From positions 36,291,520 to 36,355,519 of the forward strand of contig OX387192.1 in NCBI GenBank assembly GCA_947561395.2: a stretch of DNA of 64,000 nucleotides, written 5' to 3'. This DNA comes from Buxus sempervirens. Taxonomy: Eukaryota > Streptophyta > Magnoliopsida > Buxales > Buxaceae. This document shows, one piece after another, positions 23,455 to 36,311 of the stretch. Made by a program: the position numbers and the translations under genes. The notes below the pieces were generated by a model. It searched no databases. It saw nothing but the letters and a program-made list of their open reading frames with translations, and had not been told where the DNA came from. Each line of letters begins with the position of its first letter. Position 1 is the stretch's first letter.

Positions 23455-24376
23455 TCAGGCCAAGTACCTATATAAGTTGGCGTTGTCCTTGTCTATCTCC
23501 AGATAATCTAGGCTGATCAGATCTTCAATCCGCTTCTCAATTGCCTTACGATCAGGCTGCAAATTGAACACCAGAGTGTTACCGTCACGCATATATATAG
23601 AGAAAGAGAGGGAGGGGGAAATAAAATATCAAAGATTACCTTGAACATGCGGCCCAACTGCTCAACACATTCCATAACCAACTGCTGATGACCCAAAACT
23701 TTCCTGCTCTTCATGATCCGAACAATTGAGGCATCAATAGCATACCGTCTGTCCTTATCAACGTCTTCAATCACCTTCTTCTTCTCCTCCACAGGTGGAA
23801 GAGGAATCTGCAAATTGAGAGTTTCAAGAGTTATTCATTTCTGGCATAAAACCATACAAGGAAGGAAAAAGGCAACAGGGAACATAAATATGGACTGTTT
23901 AGGTCTTAAAATTGTGGAACAGTGCCAAACCTTGATCCTCCTCATTTTGTCAGTGAACTTGGAATTGAACTCAAAGTAGTCTGTTGGAGAGATGGTTTTA
24001 TTGTTTGGCTCCTTGTTAAGAATCTTGTACTTTACACATGATAGCGAATGAAGCAATCGAACCACATCATCATCCGTCAAATTCAACTGAGTCATGATTT
24101 CTGAATAACTCAATCTGTCTGAAGCATTGAATAGCAGCAGAGCAGAGGCCTGTAGGAAATATATACTAAGTCCCGGTATTGACAATCAAGCTGACTTACA
24201 TTTGCCCAAGGTCAGTTAGTCTAAGATGTTACCTGAGAGGTTGTCACTTTCAGTTCCATGGTTTTTGGTTCAAACTTGCCAATGATTTTACAAGTACCCA
24301 ATGAATATATCCAAGTAAGTTTCCTGTGTTTCGTTTTTGTTTGATAAAACTCCCGAAAGACTTCAACGCACTTCAC
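23455..24376 (-). pseudogene. CUL1 copy C, 3' fragment (exons 15-18)
   Basis: Exons 18 (23455-23556), 17 (23640-23807), 16 (23931-24149) and 15 (24233-24376) lie at a constant offset of 13243 bases from copy B, with intact splice sites and open frames, including [14 protein letters not shown] and the end RYLA. Differences from B are few (DRKAIEKR for [16 protein letters not shown] for TRDYLERD). Near 24870 the intron 14 sequence passes directly into 5' leader-intron sequence, so exons 1-14 are deleted. With no promoter or N-terminus it cannot encode a cullin, although the fragment could be transcribed from a cryptic start. Confidence 0.88.
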
Positions 24377-24869
24377 CTGGTACAACAATACTCAAGAACA
24401 GAGTAAATATTAGCAACTTCAAATGCAACCACCTATGCTGTTTTTCATAATTGTATTAATACCCTTGATAATCTCCAAAGAAAAAGGAAACATATAGCTA
24501 TTTTGCGTAATGTATATCTTTTGTGCCTCAAGGATGGGGAAATCAGTGGATCATGTCTTCTTGCACTGCGTGCAGATTGGGTTCATTTGGAATTCATTTA
24601 TTCAGTTAATAGGGCTAACATGGGTAAAACCTGGGACTATTCTGGACATGGCATTTCGATGGAGATTCACCTTCCTGAAAAGAAAGGTTAAGATGTTTTA
24701 CCATAAGGTTTTTTTTATGCAACAATATGGTCTGTGTAGTTAGCGCAGAACAGGTGCATCGAAGGCAATCAGAAGCAGAGGATTTTTTAAGGTTATTCTA
24801 GTGCTGGTCTAATCATGAGTTTGTAATAGGAAGGAATTTACGAATATTTCTGCAAATGATGTAATTCGG

Positions 24870-25230
24870 CACCCAACAATGTTAAAAAATTTCCCCTCTC
24901 TTCAGACGGAACGTGAATTCCAGCAACAACAAACCCTAGATTCACTACCTCATGAATTCAAACCACAACGAACCAACAGAACCGAAACAACGACCTCAGC
25001 AAAACCGGATAGAAATAAAAAACATAAGCGATTCACCATCTCGAACACAACGATATCAAGAACACGAGTGTAGGGCGAAATTGGGGGGGAAAAAAACACG
25101 AGACCTATAATCTGAAAATGAAACGAAAATAACAAATTCCGGTCAAGGTAAAATAGAATCGAATTTAGAACAAATCGAAAGTGAATTTAAAAAAATAAAA
25201 ATAAACACACAGAGAGAATCATCGATCACC
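24870..25230 (-). other. 5' leader-intron remnant of copy C
   Basis: This matches 20295-20645 and 34170-34537 and keeps the leader donor at 25230. Only the leader side of the 5' intron survives: the deletion that removed exons 1-14 joined it to intron 14. Confidence 0.7.
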
Positions 25231-26414
25231 TGGTTTAAGTTGGCGCGGAAAACCTAGCCCCGGAAAAAGCGAAAGGGAAGCGAAAAGGGAGACGAAGGCG
25301 GATGTTAATAAAAAACGCTGGTTTAGAATGAATTCGATTAGATGTGCGAAGAATGGATTTCGACGAGTAGCACCGATAAGAACAATGGGAAATAGAGTAT
25401 CTGGGTAACTTACCTGGCCTAAGATGAAGTATTATCGCTTATAAACTCGTGATATAATGTGTGTACATGTACGATCGATCTCAACTGCTTAAGTAATAAT
25501 TATAATTTAAAAGTTAAATATCTCAAGCGCGGAATAATTTAGGTGTTATCAATCCATCGTAAACGGGTGGATAAGCGATTATCTTCCTTCATATCTCTTA
25601 GGATTTCCATCACCTCTTACCTCTTACCTCTTGTAAGTAATTCATAATTTTCAAAATTCCATGATGGTTATCTTTTAATATTTACATTCGTTGGTCTTTC
25701 CATTTTTTTTGTTTTTTCATATTCTTATCATTATGATCCTGAACTTATAAAAAGTGTTTTCATTAGTATAAAATATACAAAAATAAGAAAAGAAAAAAAA
25801 ATTGAGAAGTATTTTTAGTTTTTGAAAGTGCCTTCCTACAAATTGTTTCCATCTTAAGTTTTTTCTTCTTCCTTTTACAATAGTTGAAAACACATTGATT
25901 TTGAACAGAAGTGACAAATGTTGACTAGGTCCGTAAAACTAGGTGCAACTTGGGTCGGTTAGGTTTCCAACATGATCAATTCGGTTTTAGGGGCTGTTTG
26001 ATATGGCTTTTGGATTATGGATTATAATTTGGATTTTGAAATCAAGATTGTTAATGCTATTGTTAGAATTTGGAATCTTAATTGGATATTTTGGATTTTA
26101 GTACTTTATTTAAGTGGGACCCACTACCATTAATAGCTCCTTATTACTTGTGTTCAAGTGGACCCATTACTTTTAACTATTAATCAAAATCTATAGAACA
26201 ATTTTAATATCTGATTTTAAAATCTAACTTTCAAAAATCCAGCCAAACACCTTAGTGGCTTCTGGTAGAAGCCAAAAACCAAAAACCCTAACAAATTAAC
26301 ACGTTAGTTTCAAGTTCTCTAATCCAAACTAAATCAGTTTTCTTTTTGTTTGGTGTTGTGATCAAACCAAGCTTAACCAAAACCAGATCAATGTGATTAA
26401 ACTGATCCCATTCA

Positions 26415-26476
<62 letters not shown>

Positions 26477-27850
26477 TTTTTACAATCAATATCCCAAAAT
26501 TATGATATAAAGACACATCTCTACGCATTAGCCTCGTAATCTATAGATGGGACAGTTCTAAACTGACCTAAACCGACCCAAACAAAACTAAATTCATAAT
26601 GTGGTCGCTTAAATTTTGGAATTTTTTCCCTTAATTTTCATTGTTATAATTGAACTCACTCTGTGATTTTAGTGAGCCGGAAACCATTGAAGTAACAGCC
26701 ATGTTTGGAGAAATAGCCATCATCAACATAAGCCGGTTCCACCAAAGTGGGGTTAGCGATTCAACTAAGAAACTGAAATAAAAATACAAAATACTTCAAG
26801 CAAAAAGAGCTCCATTAAAGAAGCAAACAGCATGCTACCCAGAGTTGTGAAAGTTCAAACAAAATTGCTTTCCCAAACATAGAAAAAAAAATTCCTTCAA
26901 ACAAACGCATTGATTCTTCTGTGAAGGAAAAAATATATATATATATAGAACAGTTCGGAAAAATTAAAACCCAAATCATATTTTTGCGTTTAACGATCAT
27001 CACAATGCGGTATAGACCGATCAAAAGCAAAATTCAAACGTTAAAACTCAAGAACACAAACAGATGATGAAGAAAAAGTACCCAGAGAACGAGATAAAGA
27101 AAGACAATGGATCAGAGCTCCACCAAAACCTCAAACTTCGACCTTCTATTCTTTCTAAAGCATCGTGCTCTTCGCCAAGAAAGCGGGGAATGCGCGGATC
27201 GAAAGCTACTCGATGTGTCAACTGAGCATAGTTCGTTGTTAATATAATTTATAAAAGAATTCCAAATCCGATTCCTAAACAGATAAGTGAGGAATCGTAA
27301 TCATAATCAAACTAATAAAGAGACTCTCGCTCATAAGGAATCCTAATCATAATCAAACTAACAACCCAAAGCCATCCCACATTTAATGATAGGTTATCAA
27401 TTTTACACCCATGGATGAACCGGAGAAGGTTCAAAATTGCAGGATTGCTATCAGGGTTAGCGAGTGAAAATTGGGTTTGAGTCATGCTTTTTCAAAGTAA
27501 TTCAGATTCGGTCATTCAATTCTAGGTAATTGATAATTAGTAATACTTTTTTAAAATACTTGAAAATCAGTGTCATCATAAAGAATTTCTTCCGAAAATA
27601 CCCTCAAAAGACTTGAAAACTTTACCCGTAACAGAAATGAATAAAAAGGATTTCAAAGTCGAGGGTATTTTCGAAATAAAATTTTTATGAAAATGGCACT
27701 GTTTCTCAATTATTTTATAAAAGTATTATTAATTTTCAATTACCTAAAATTTGGCAACTGAATCTGAATTGTTTTGGAAAAATATCACTAAAAACCAATT
27801 TCCCCTGATATACTCATTTGGATTTGAAATACTCTATAAACTACTTACTA
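25231..27850 (-). promoter_or_regulatory. Second copy of the CUL1 leader/promoter flank (copy C unit)
   Basis: A close duplicate of 20646-23100 with a longer (CA)n(TA)n tract and small indels. It probably served the copy C gene before its deletion. Nothing coding is conserved. Confidence 0.6.
26415..26470. repeat. (CA)n(TA)n microsatellite
   Basis: A run of CA followed by about 22 TA dinucleotides within the duplicated promoter flank. The corresponding tract is short at 21787-21800 and 41917-41943, so it has expanded in this copy. Confidence 0.9.
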
Positions 27851-28379
27851 GGCGTATATTCTTTTGGTATGCTCGTAGTTACGTGACGCTGGTGAAGACA
27901 AAGCCCCCTTTGGTAATTTTTTTATAAGCACCTTTTTATTTATTTATAACTTTTGGAAGCAAAAAGTTGCTTTTGGGAGCAGAAATGCCATCTGGTTTTG
28001 ATCACGTGAAGCAATTAATATGAAACAAGAAATCAACACCACGAAAAAGAAAAAAAGAAAGAAGAAATTGTAAATTAGGATTTTGCTAGGAGTCCCCTAT
28101 TCTAGATAACAGCTTACTATGTAACCAATTGCACCAATCAAATGATACACCTACACAAGCTTCTCTCTTTTTTTCGGTAGTAGGCAAGCTTGAAACTTGT
28201 AATTGACCCTAAAATTTAAAATCCCTAAAAGGCACAAATCATCCAAAATTGGAGGTTACTAGATTCATGCATTTTTCTTGGCAATCATGTGAATGGCGCT
28301 GCAAGACTCACTCTAAATAGAGGATAGAGGATAAAGATTTTCTACCACAAAGGCCTTTAGTGGGTTTCAGCTATCAGCA

Positions 28380-28595
28380 GTTGGTTGCAGAGTGTGTTGA
28401 GCAATTAGACCGCATATTCGACGTGATCTTTAGTTTTTATTCCTTAGATGTATGTATAACAGTAATACGATGTTGTTCAATGAAATGTGAAATTTGCAAT
28501 CTGATTTGCAGGCAATGAAGGATTGAAGATCTGATCACCACGAGCATTTGGAAAGAGACGAGGACAATCCTAGCTTATATTAGTACGTGCCCTGA
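28380..28595 (+). pseudogene. Plus-strand CUL1 exon 17-18 remnant
   Basis: A second copy of the scrap at 2090-2313. The plus strand shows QQLVAECVEQLDRIF, the end of exon 17, then a short intron and a last exon with the same frameshift and the same TAG near its end, closing with TGA at 28593-28595. The shared defects show that this fragment was already dead when the unit was duplicated. Confidence 0.75.
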
Positions 28596-28878
28596 TTCAG
28601 AAAGCAGATGAGTATATTGTTTTGTCATTTCCAATTACAGATTTTACATCGTTCAGCTTAAAGCTTTATGTCCAAGATGATGAAAAGTCTCACTAAGGAG
28701 TAATAAAACTTTATAAAGTTATTTTATTAAATAATAAATATCCTAATTTGACCAAAAAGCTTGAAAACCAAAAAAGCTTCTTCTCTAAATACACACACTA
28801 CGCAAAGAATGACTAATTGTCTTAAAATTTCCACTTAGGGATCTGCCTACCAAACCCCCCTAATGGCTGAGTCATGGC

Positions 28879-31188
28879 TGTGCACACCTAATTCTAGATT
28901 GCACACGGGGTGCATGGGAGTTCGTGCGTACCTCAGGACTTTTGGAGTCGCTACTGCCTGAGAAGTGCAGGCAGACACAGGGATTGCTTATCCGGGTTTA
29001 AGTCTGGTCTGTGGCTTATTAGAGATCTAACTAAGTCCTCGGTTATGTCCGAGGAAGTCCGAAGACACCCCGGCCCGCCCTGTCGGTTTGACGGGTCCCT
29101 CAGGTCTCCTTGGTTTTTGAGTCAGTTTCACATTTCCTAGACTAGTATGCCACTTTTTGGTCTGGTGGGGTCCTCTGAAGGTGTGAGTCCCTTTTATTTT
29201 ATTTTATCTTTTTATTTAGATGAGGTGGGTCAAATATGGGTCCCGTTGGAGGACCCGTGGGTTGCCAAGTTTGGGCTTTGACCCAGTAGGGTTATTGGAA
29301 AATCCTTTTCGGTTCATTTATTTATTTAAACATGTTAAGGGCTTAGTGGGCTTGGATTTGGCCCATTAGCCATTGTGCAAGTGGCCTTGGGCCCGTTTGT
29401 TGAAAACGGGCCTGGTTTAGGCCAGTCAAAGGTGGGCCACTTAAGTGGGCCCAGGGGGTCTTGGTGGGCACATCTAGGCCCAAGGTCTAAAAGTGGACTT
29501 AAAGCAGTCCAAATTACTCATAGGGTCGGGTCAAAACCAATTCGAGTCGTATTTGGATCCAACCGGGTCAAAAAGATTAATTTTTAGTTATTTATCGAAT
29601 TGACCGCATTTACTATGCGGTTTGGTCTGAACCGCAGATATAGTGCGGTTTAGACCAGACTGCATACTGAGTGCGGTCATGCCCAGATGATTTAGGAGGA
29701 CAAATCTCCCATAATCAGCAAGCAAAATAAACCAAGCAAAGCAACTTAAGGTTAGTTTAAAAATCCTTTTGAACTTAAAATTGCTCTTCTCCTTTCAAAT
29801 GGAGTTTCCTCCTTATTATGGAGAACTCATAACCATGCAAAAATTAGAAGAAATAGGTGAGATAAAGACTATAAAATAAACAGTAAGTTAAAACCAATTT
29901 GGAAAAGATCAAAATGAATATATATGAATTATAATGTTACCAGAAATGTCTTTATGTCATTACCTTCTCTTTTTGATGTGTGTATTGATTCTCCAAGAAT
30001 TTCGGTAGAGCTTCCGCACTCCCGTTGGTTTTCCGAAATGAATTTGAAAAGGGGTTCACTGGGTTTTTATGCTAAAAGGGTGAAAAAGGAAAGTTTAGGT
30101 AGGGTCTAGGGGCAAAATGAACATTTAGGTTGAGGTTGGTAGAGCGTGGGCAGGGTCTGGACATGAAAAGGACAAAGAAGGAGAGGGAGAAGGCTGTAGG
30201 GGACCAGCTTCACTTGAGGGAAATCAAGGAGGAAGAGAGAAGGGAGAAGGTGAGTGAAGTGGGAGAAAGCAAAAGGGGAGAAGAGGGGTTTGTTGCTTGG
30301 AATGGAATGGGGGGTGGCCCCCCTTTTATAGTTGAAAAAATGACTTAAAAATGAATTTTAATCACATTTTGTGTCTAAATTTTAATTTTATAACCAAGGT
30401 AACTAAAATTTAATTTTCTCATTCTTATCTTTCCAACACATCATCCTTATCCACATCTTTCATGTGTGGTTGTTATTTTTTGTTTATTTTCATTTATTTT
30501 AATTTTTAGATTCTTTAGGTTTTATTATTATTTTATTCTTATGATTTTTTTTTGTCAAAAACGCATGTGTTTTCTATTTTCCATTTTATTTTTTGATTTA
30601 ATTGTTAGATATTTACAAAATATTATTATTTTATTCTTAGATTTTATTTTTTGTCCTTTCTTCAATCTTGCCACGTGTGCAGATTTTCCGAGATTTTTGT
30701 CTGCTTGTAACTTTCTCATTTGATATCTGATTTCAACAAACTTAATGGTGTTGGAATCAGATTGAAATCTTTTATCTATTGAGCTAAAGTTTGACAGCAA
30801 ATTCGGGCTTTTTAGCAGAAGTGCAAAGTCTCGTCCCTGAGCCAGTTTTGCTCATATCTCCTTATCCGGGACTCCGATTCCAGCAAACTTAATTGCGTTG
30901 GAGTCGTGTTGATGCACTCTTTCTGCTGATGTCCAATTGAGCAGCTAATTTGGAGTTTTGCAGAAAGCCGATTTCTGCTATTTCCAGATTTTATCAGTCC
31001 ATAACTTCTTTATCCGGACTCCGATTTGAGCAAACTCAGTGGCGTTAGAATTGTATCGGAATTTTCTTTCCAATGATATGAAGTTTGGTAGTCAATTTGC
31101 ACCTGATCAAAAAGTCAAAATTTTGACCCCCTTCAAGTTTGACTTTTTATTTTCTTCATTTCAGGGGTGCAAAAATCAAGTATCTACA
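28879..31188 (+). mobile_element. Solo LTR of a large LTR retrotransposon, family 1 copy 2
   Basis: The 2310-bp block starts TGTGCACACC and ends AAGTATCTACA, flanked by the 5-bp direct repeat ATGGC (28874-28878 and 31189-31193). It shares its layout and many tracts with 6108-8625: the GAAGACACCC and GGTCTCCTTGG region, GTGGGCCC-rich tracts, a hairpin stretch at about 29600-29690, a TATA-like TTTTATAG near 30325, and the 3' GGACTCCGATT and GGGGTGCAAAAATCA tracts. No gag or pol. Different target sites show independent insertions. Confidence 0.8.
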
Positions 31189-31737
31189 ATGGCCTCACAA
31201 ACGAGCCTCCTGGTGTTTTGAATTCTAGGTACAGGTAGAATGAAATGCGAGACATATGTATCATACCAACAATTATTGTCAAATCAGCTACTATTAGCAT
31301 AAATTCTTCGAATATGTTATAACAATTGTGATTTGTTATTGTGTCAAAGATCATAAAATGATTTAGTCAATCTAAATTTTCCATTTCACAGGGACTTTCT
31401 GGATTAGTTGTATATATAATATCTTAATTTTTCCTTATGATTTAGTCAATCTAAATTGTCCATTTCACAGGTACTTTCTGGAGTAGCTATATATATAATA
31501 TCTTAATTTTTCAAAAAAATTTATCTAATACTCGTTTGGTTTCTCGAAATATATATGACTATATAAATTTTAAAGTTTTCAAACAACAAATCAATTGGAA
31601 TCACTTTCCATCTTTCGTTGATAGGGTTTTTAAAGTTCGAGAAAATGTTGTACAAATTCTTTGCTAACCGTTCCGATCAACGCCAAAAGATGCATTGAAT
31701 TTACTCTGCAGGTGAACATACACTTGTGCTATTTGAA

Positions 31738-34053
31738 TCAAGACACGTACCAATATAACCTGAGATTGTCTTTGTCTCTCGCATATATTCACGGGTGATC
31801 AGATCTTCAATTCGTTTATTGATGGACTTCAAATCAGGCTGCAAATCCACATTTCATTGAAAAAAATCAGTGAATATATACATATATAGGAAGGAATAAA
31901 GTACTAAAGATTACGTTGAATATCCGGCCCAACTACTCAGAGCACTCCTTAACCAATTGCTGATGCCCCAAAATTTTACTCCTCTTCATGATGCGTATAA
32001 GTGCGGCATCAATTGCATACCATCTGTTCCAGTTAGACATGTCAAGGATACAAACCCACTAGATGGTTATTCAAACTTCTATTGTGAGTGAGATCTAGAA
32101 AACTCAAATCTTATATACCAGCATAAAGATTAGCTGAAAAGAACTTGATCATAATTCATAAATTACTTATATTACGTTATCATGCAAATGATACTCAAAT
32201 ACAAAAGTAGGACGCTTATTTTATCTCAATAAGCATTTGTTACTTAGGCTTATTTTATCTCAATAAGCATTTCCTTAATCAGGCTTATGTTGTTGCTATC
32301 ACAACAAGTGGACAATAATAATCACAGATTAGTCTTTTAGGGAAAAAAAGAAGAAGAAGATAAAACTGCAATAGAAGTTGGATGATTGGATGCAGCCTAG
32401 ATGCACAGGGATAAAACTAAAATTATAGATACAATCAAAGATCGCATAAATATAAAGTTGCACTTCCTTTGTAACACCTACATTAGTTTTGGAAGAGCAA
32501 ATAGGCATCATAGAACAAGATTCATGTTAACAACCCCAAATAGCTGCAATAAGCATTTTGTCGTTGTTAATCAGAAGGGGAGATCTATATACTGTGTGAC
32601 AAAATCATCTTTGCCTTCGAAATGAAAAGGAAAAATAGAATAAGGTATTATTTCACATAATCAACTGATATTAATATCTCTCATATTCTGCTTGAATAGA
32701 ATAAGATGCGGTCCCCTTCCTCTACAACCAAAGTCCTACAATAATTAGGAAATTGATGCTACCAATAGAATTTGCTTCCATAGTTCACACATTATATTGC
32801 CAAACTCTTCATACATAAAATAAACCAGTGTTCAGCCAAAGGCTTCATGTATGAAATCATGAAAAAAATTTAATGAAGAAGCACATCACATAAAAGTGCT
32901 ATTGAAACTTAATAGTTCCTACCATGGATGAAATCTCGCTTTCAAAACATTTTACCCTTCTACAACACAATGGAAAGGGGAAAATCCTGTAAAAGTCCTT
33001 CACTAGAAACAACTCCATTCAATGATCAACTTCCAGAAGACACCATCTAATTCACAAGATCTTTTCAGCACTCTCTATATACTTTCAACTCTCTTAAAGC
33101 ATAAAATAAGATGATAGGCATGTTCCTTTACATCAACGTATGACAAGTTATATCCCATTACTATATAAGTGCATTTCAAAGCTACAACAAGATAAAAATG
33201 GGAAAATCCAGCAAACATGTCTTTTCTCTATCCACTGAATTAGACCATCCAGTCATCACCTTCCAAAATACCCCTGCTAATATTCCTTGTCTCTGCAACT
33301 GTCTAAAAGAAAACAAGATGGACATTTCCCTTTCAATGCAGTACCAAATTATGTTCCAACTTAAACTAGCCCCATTTCTAAATAAGTGTTCTCTGAACCA
33401 CAACGATCACTAGTAAACACAACTGGCAATCAACAGTCAGCATTGATTACTACGAGAAGTGTCAGGATGGGGAAGAAAATTTATATTTCAAGGTATAAAA
33501 CGGACAAGTTAGCTTTCACAATGAATAACTAAGAATATTTCAGGAGAAAATCATGATGGAAAATAACAAGAAAGACAATCTATCAGCCTCGTAAAAATAT
33601 GAAGTGATCTAAATGTCAAAAAGGTATTTATAAATAGAAGATGTGCGCTCTTCCTCACCGTTGGTGTAATGTAATCTTGAAAGGACTCGCGGTATTCGTC
33701 ATAAAGCTGCTGCGAGTAATCATGAGGAGGCTTTTGGGTGCACATATTGTATATGGTTCTGTAATTAGTTAAGAAGAACTAAACACAAAATGCCCAATCT
33801 GTTGCCCCTTAAGCGAACACAGAAAGACAACAGCTTATGAAACAAAAATAGGAAAAGAAACCAAATTAAAAGAGAAAAATGATACATTAGAAAAACAACA
33901 TAAAAAGGGATACGTATAGAGCATAATGTGGTCCTCTGGGCTGAACTGTGGCTCGTTGAGTCCTTCTAAAATGTTCTTCAGCTTTGTGATTCCCTTCTGC
34001 ATAAATTCCCATCCTTGCTCTAAGTCAATCGTTTTCCGCTCATTCATCGTCAT
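31738..34053 (-). pseudogene. CUL1 copy D, chimeric deletion derivative
   Basis: Exon 1 (34053-33914, [17 protein letters not shown]) and exon 2 (33758-33659, [18 protein letters not shown]) are intact and close to copy B. Intron 2 then runs, near 32025-32031, straight into the middle of exon 17. Exons 3-16 are absent, and the join shares the bases TGTTCC. The exon 17 stub (to 31915) has an in-frame TAG after ECSE, and exon 18 (31838-31738) is one base short and frameshifted. The 5' half is of the B subtype, the 3' half of the A/E subtype. Upstream, the leader is separated from its promoter by a transposon. Only a short N-terminal peptide could be made. Confidence 0.88.
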
Positions 34054-34095
34054 GTCGTCGCAGTCAAACTTCCACCCTCAAAATTATAATATAAT

Positions 34096-34536
34096 CTGCA
34101 ATGAAATCCCAACCCAAACGTCAAAATTTGGATAAATTGCAAAGTAAACAAACAAAACAAACCCTACACCCAACAATGTTAAAAAATTTCCCCCTTCTCT
34201 TCAGACGGAACGTGAATTCCAGCAGCAACAAACCCCAGCTTCACTACCTCGTTAATTCAAACCAAAACGAACCAACAGAACCGAAACAACGACCTCAGCA
34301 AAACCGGATAGAAATAAAAAACTAAAGCGATTCACCATCTCGAACACAACGATTTCAACAACACGAACAACACGGTTGTAGGGCGAAGTTGGGGGAAAAA
34401 AAAACGAGACCCTATCATCTGAAAATGAAACGAAAATAACAAATTCCGATCAAGGTAAAATAGAATCGAATTTAGAACAAATCGATAGTGAATTTAAAAT
34501 AATAAAAATAAACACACAGAGAGAATCATCGATCAC
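34096..34536 (-). other. 5' leader intron of copy D
   Basis: Conserved donor CCAG|GTGAT at 34537/34536 and acceptor CTGCAG-type AG at 34097-34096 bracket a 441-base leader intron, matching copy B. The leader exon continues to the transposon border at 34657. Confidence 0.65.
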
Positions 34537-35269
34537 CTGGTTTAAGTTGGCGCGGAAAACCTAGCCCGGGAGAAAGCGAAAATAAACATTGAAATCTGAG
34601 CGAAAGGGAAGCGAAAAGGGCGAAGAAGGCGGATTTAATGAAAAACGCTGGTTTAGTCAAGGTTTACAGTTTCGGTGTGCCGCCGAATTTTCGTATTTAG
34701 TAGTCCGACGATGCGTTTCGCCAGGGAAATCGCTGGAGATTTGTTCCGAAATTTCGCTAGGTTTCAAAAGAATTTTTTTTTGACTGAATTGCGCACATAT
34801 GTGCCTTTCGCACATGTGCGCGCGATTTATAATTGAAACGCTGGTCGATTTGGGCGAAATTTTGTCCAAATCGACCGACGAATAGGGAAAGTTGGGGTTT
34901 TTGGGGGAAGTGACGAACATCGTTTTTTGGGGGGATTTTTGCACGATTCAAGGCATATCCAGCATCTGTTTTGGTCGTTTTTGATAATGTAATAAGATTA
35001 GAGTGATTTGAGCTTGATTATTGTGGATTTGGAGGAGACTGAAGGTGTTTTCATTGCTCACGTTGGGTAATATTGTTTGTTTCAATTTTTTTTGATGTAG
35101 AGCTTATAGAATGTTTTCATTTCATGATATGTTGTAGCAATTATTATATCCGAAAATTCATATAATTTTTTTAATTCATTTAAATTAGATAAACAGTGTA
35201 TTTGGTTATGATAATTATATATGTTATATGGGGACACCCGATCTACAAATGGGTGCCCCTGGATTAATT

Positions 35270-36120
35270 TTTTTAAAATTTATAATTTTGTGAATTTTTA
35301 AATCTGAAAATTGATATATTATTTATAAATGAAGAAAAATAGATAAGTAGTCAAATTAAATTCATAAAATTGATTTATTTATTGCAGAATTATTTATGTT
35401 AAGGAATTTGAGTTTATATAGTTTTTTTTATATATTTTTGATTTTTTGGAATGAATTAATATGAAAATTCATTAATTATTCATAAAATTAATAAAAAAGT
35501 TAAATACTCAAATTAAATTCATAATATTGATTTATTTATTGTAGAATGATTTATCTGAAAGAATTGGAGTTTAGATAAATTTTTTATATATTTTTGATTT
35601 TTTGGAATTAATTAATCCGAAAATTAATTAATTATTAATAAAATTAATAAAAAAGATAAATACTCAAATTAAATTCATAAAATTGATTTATTTATTGTAG
35701 AATGATTTATGTTAAGGAATCGGAGTTTATACAATTTTTTATGTATTTATGATTTTTTTGAATTAATTAATTCGAAAATTAGTTAATTATTCATAAAATT
35801 AATAAAAAAAATATAAGTACTCAAGTTAAATTCCTAAAGTTAATTTGTTTATTATAGAACAATTTATTTTAAGGAATCGGAGTTTATATAATTTTTTATA
35901 TATATTTATGATTTTTTTGAATTAACTAATCCGAAAATTAATTAATTATTCATAAAATTAATAAAAATAGATAACTACTCAAATTAAATTCCTAAAGTTA
36001 CTTTGTTTATTATAGAACAATTTATTTTGAAGAATCGGAGTTTTTATAATTTTTTTATATAATTATGATTTTTCAAATTAATTAATCCCAAAAGTAATAA
36101 ATTATTCATAAAATTCACAA
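35270..36120. repeat. 157-bp tandem repeat, about five copies, inside the hAT element
   Basis: The word TCAAATTAAA (once TCAAGTTAAA) recurs at 35351, 35508, 35664, 35821 and 35979, each followed by TTTATT...TAGAA and later by GGAGTTTATA and TTTTTGGAATTAATTAAT-type sequence. The spacing is 156-158 bases. The AT-rich array lies between the left end of the transposon and the transposase gene. Confidence 0.85.
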
Positions 36121-36311
36121 ATTATTCATAAATTAGTAATATAGTTTATAAATTATAAATAAGAAATTATAATTTGTTGGTAATGTTAGTATTGTTGAAT
36201 GTGGATTAATATTTATAATTTTTTATTGTGTTCTGTTACTGTGCAGGGGTTTGGATTCCAGTGTAACGCTTCTTGGTTAGTTTGTTAGAGACAGTCAGAC
36301 GGACAGACAGT

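Noticed and set aside
6103..31193. One giant retrotransposon with LTRs at 6108 and 28879
   Set aside because: Each LTR has its own matching 5-bp duplication, and the DNA between them is cullin genes without PBS, gag or pol.
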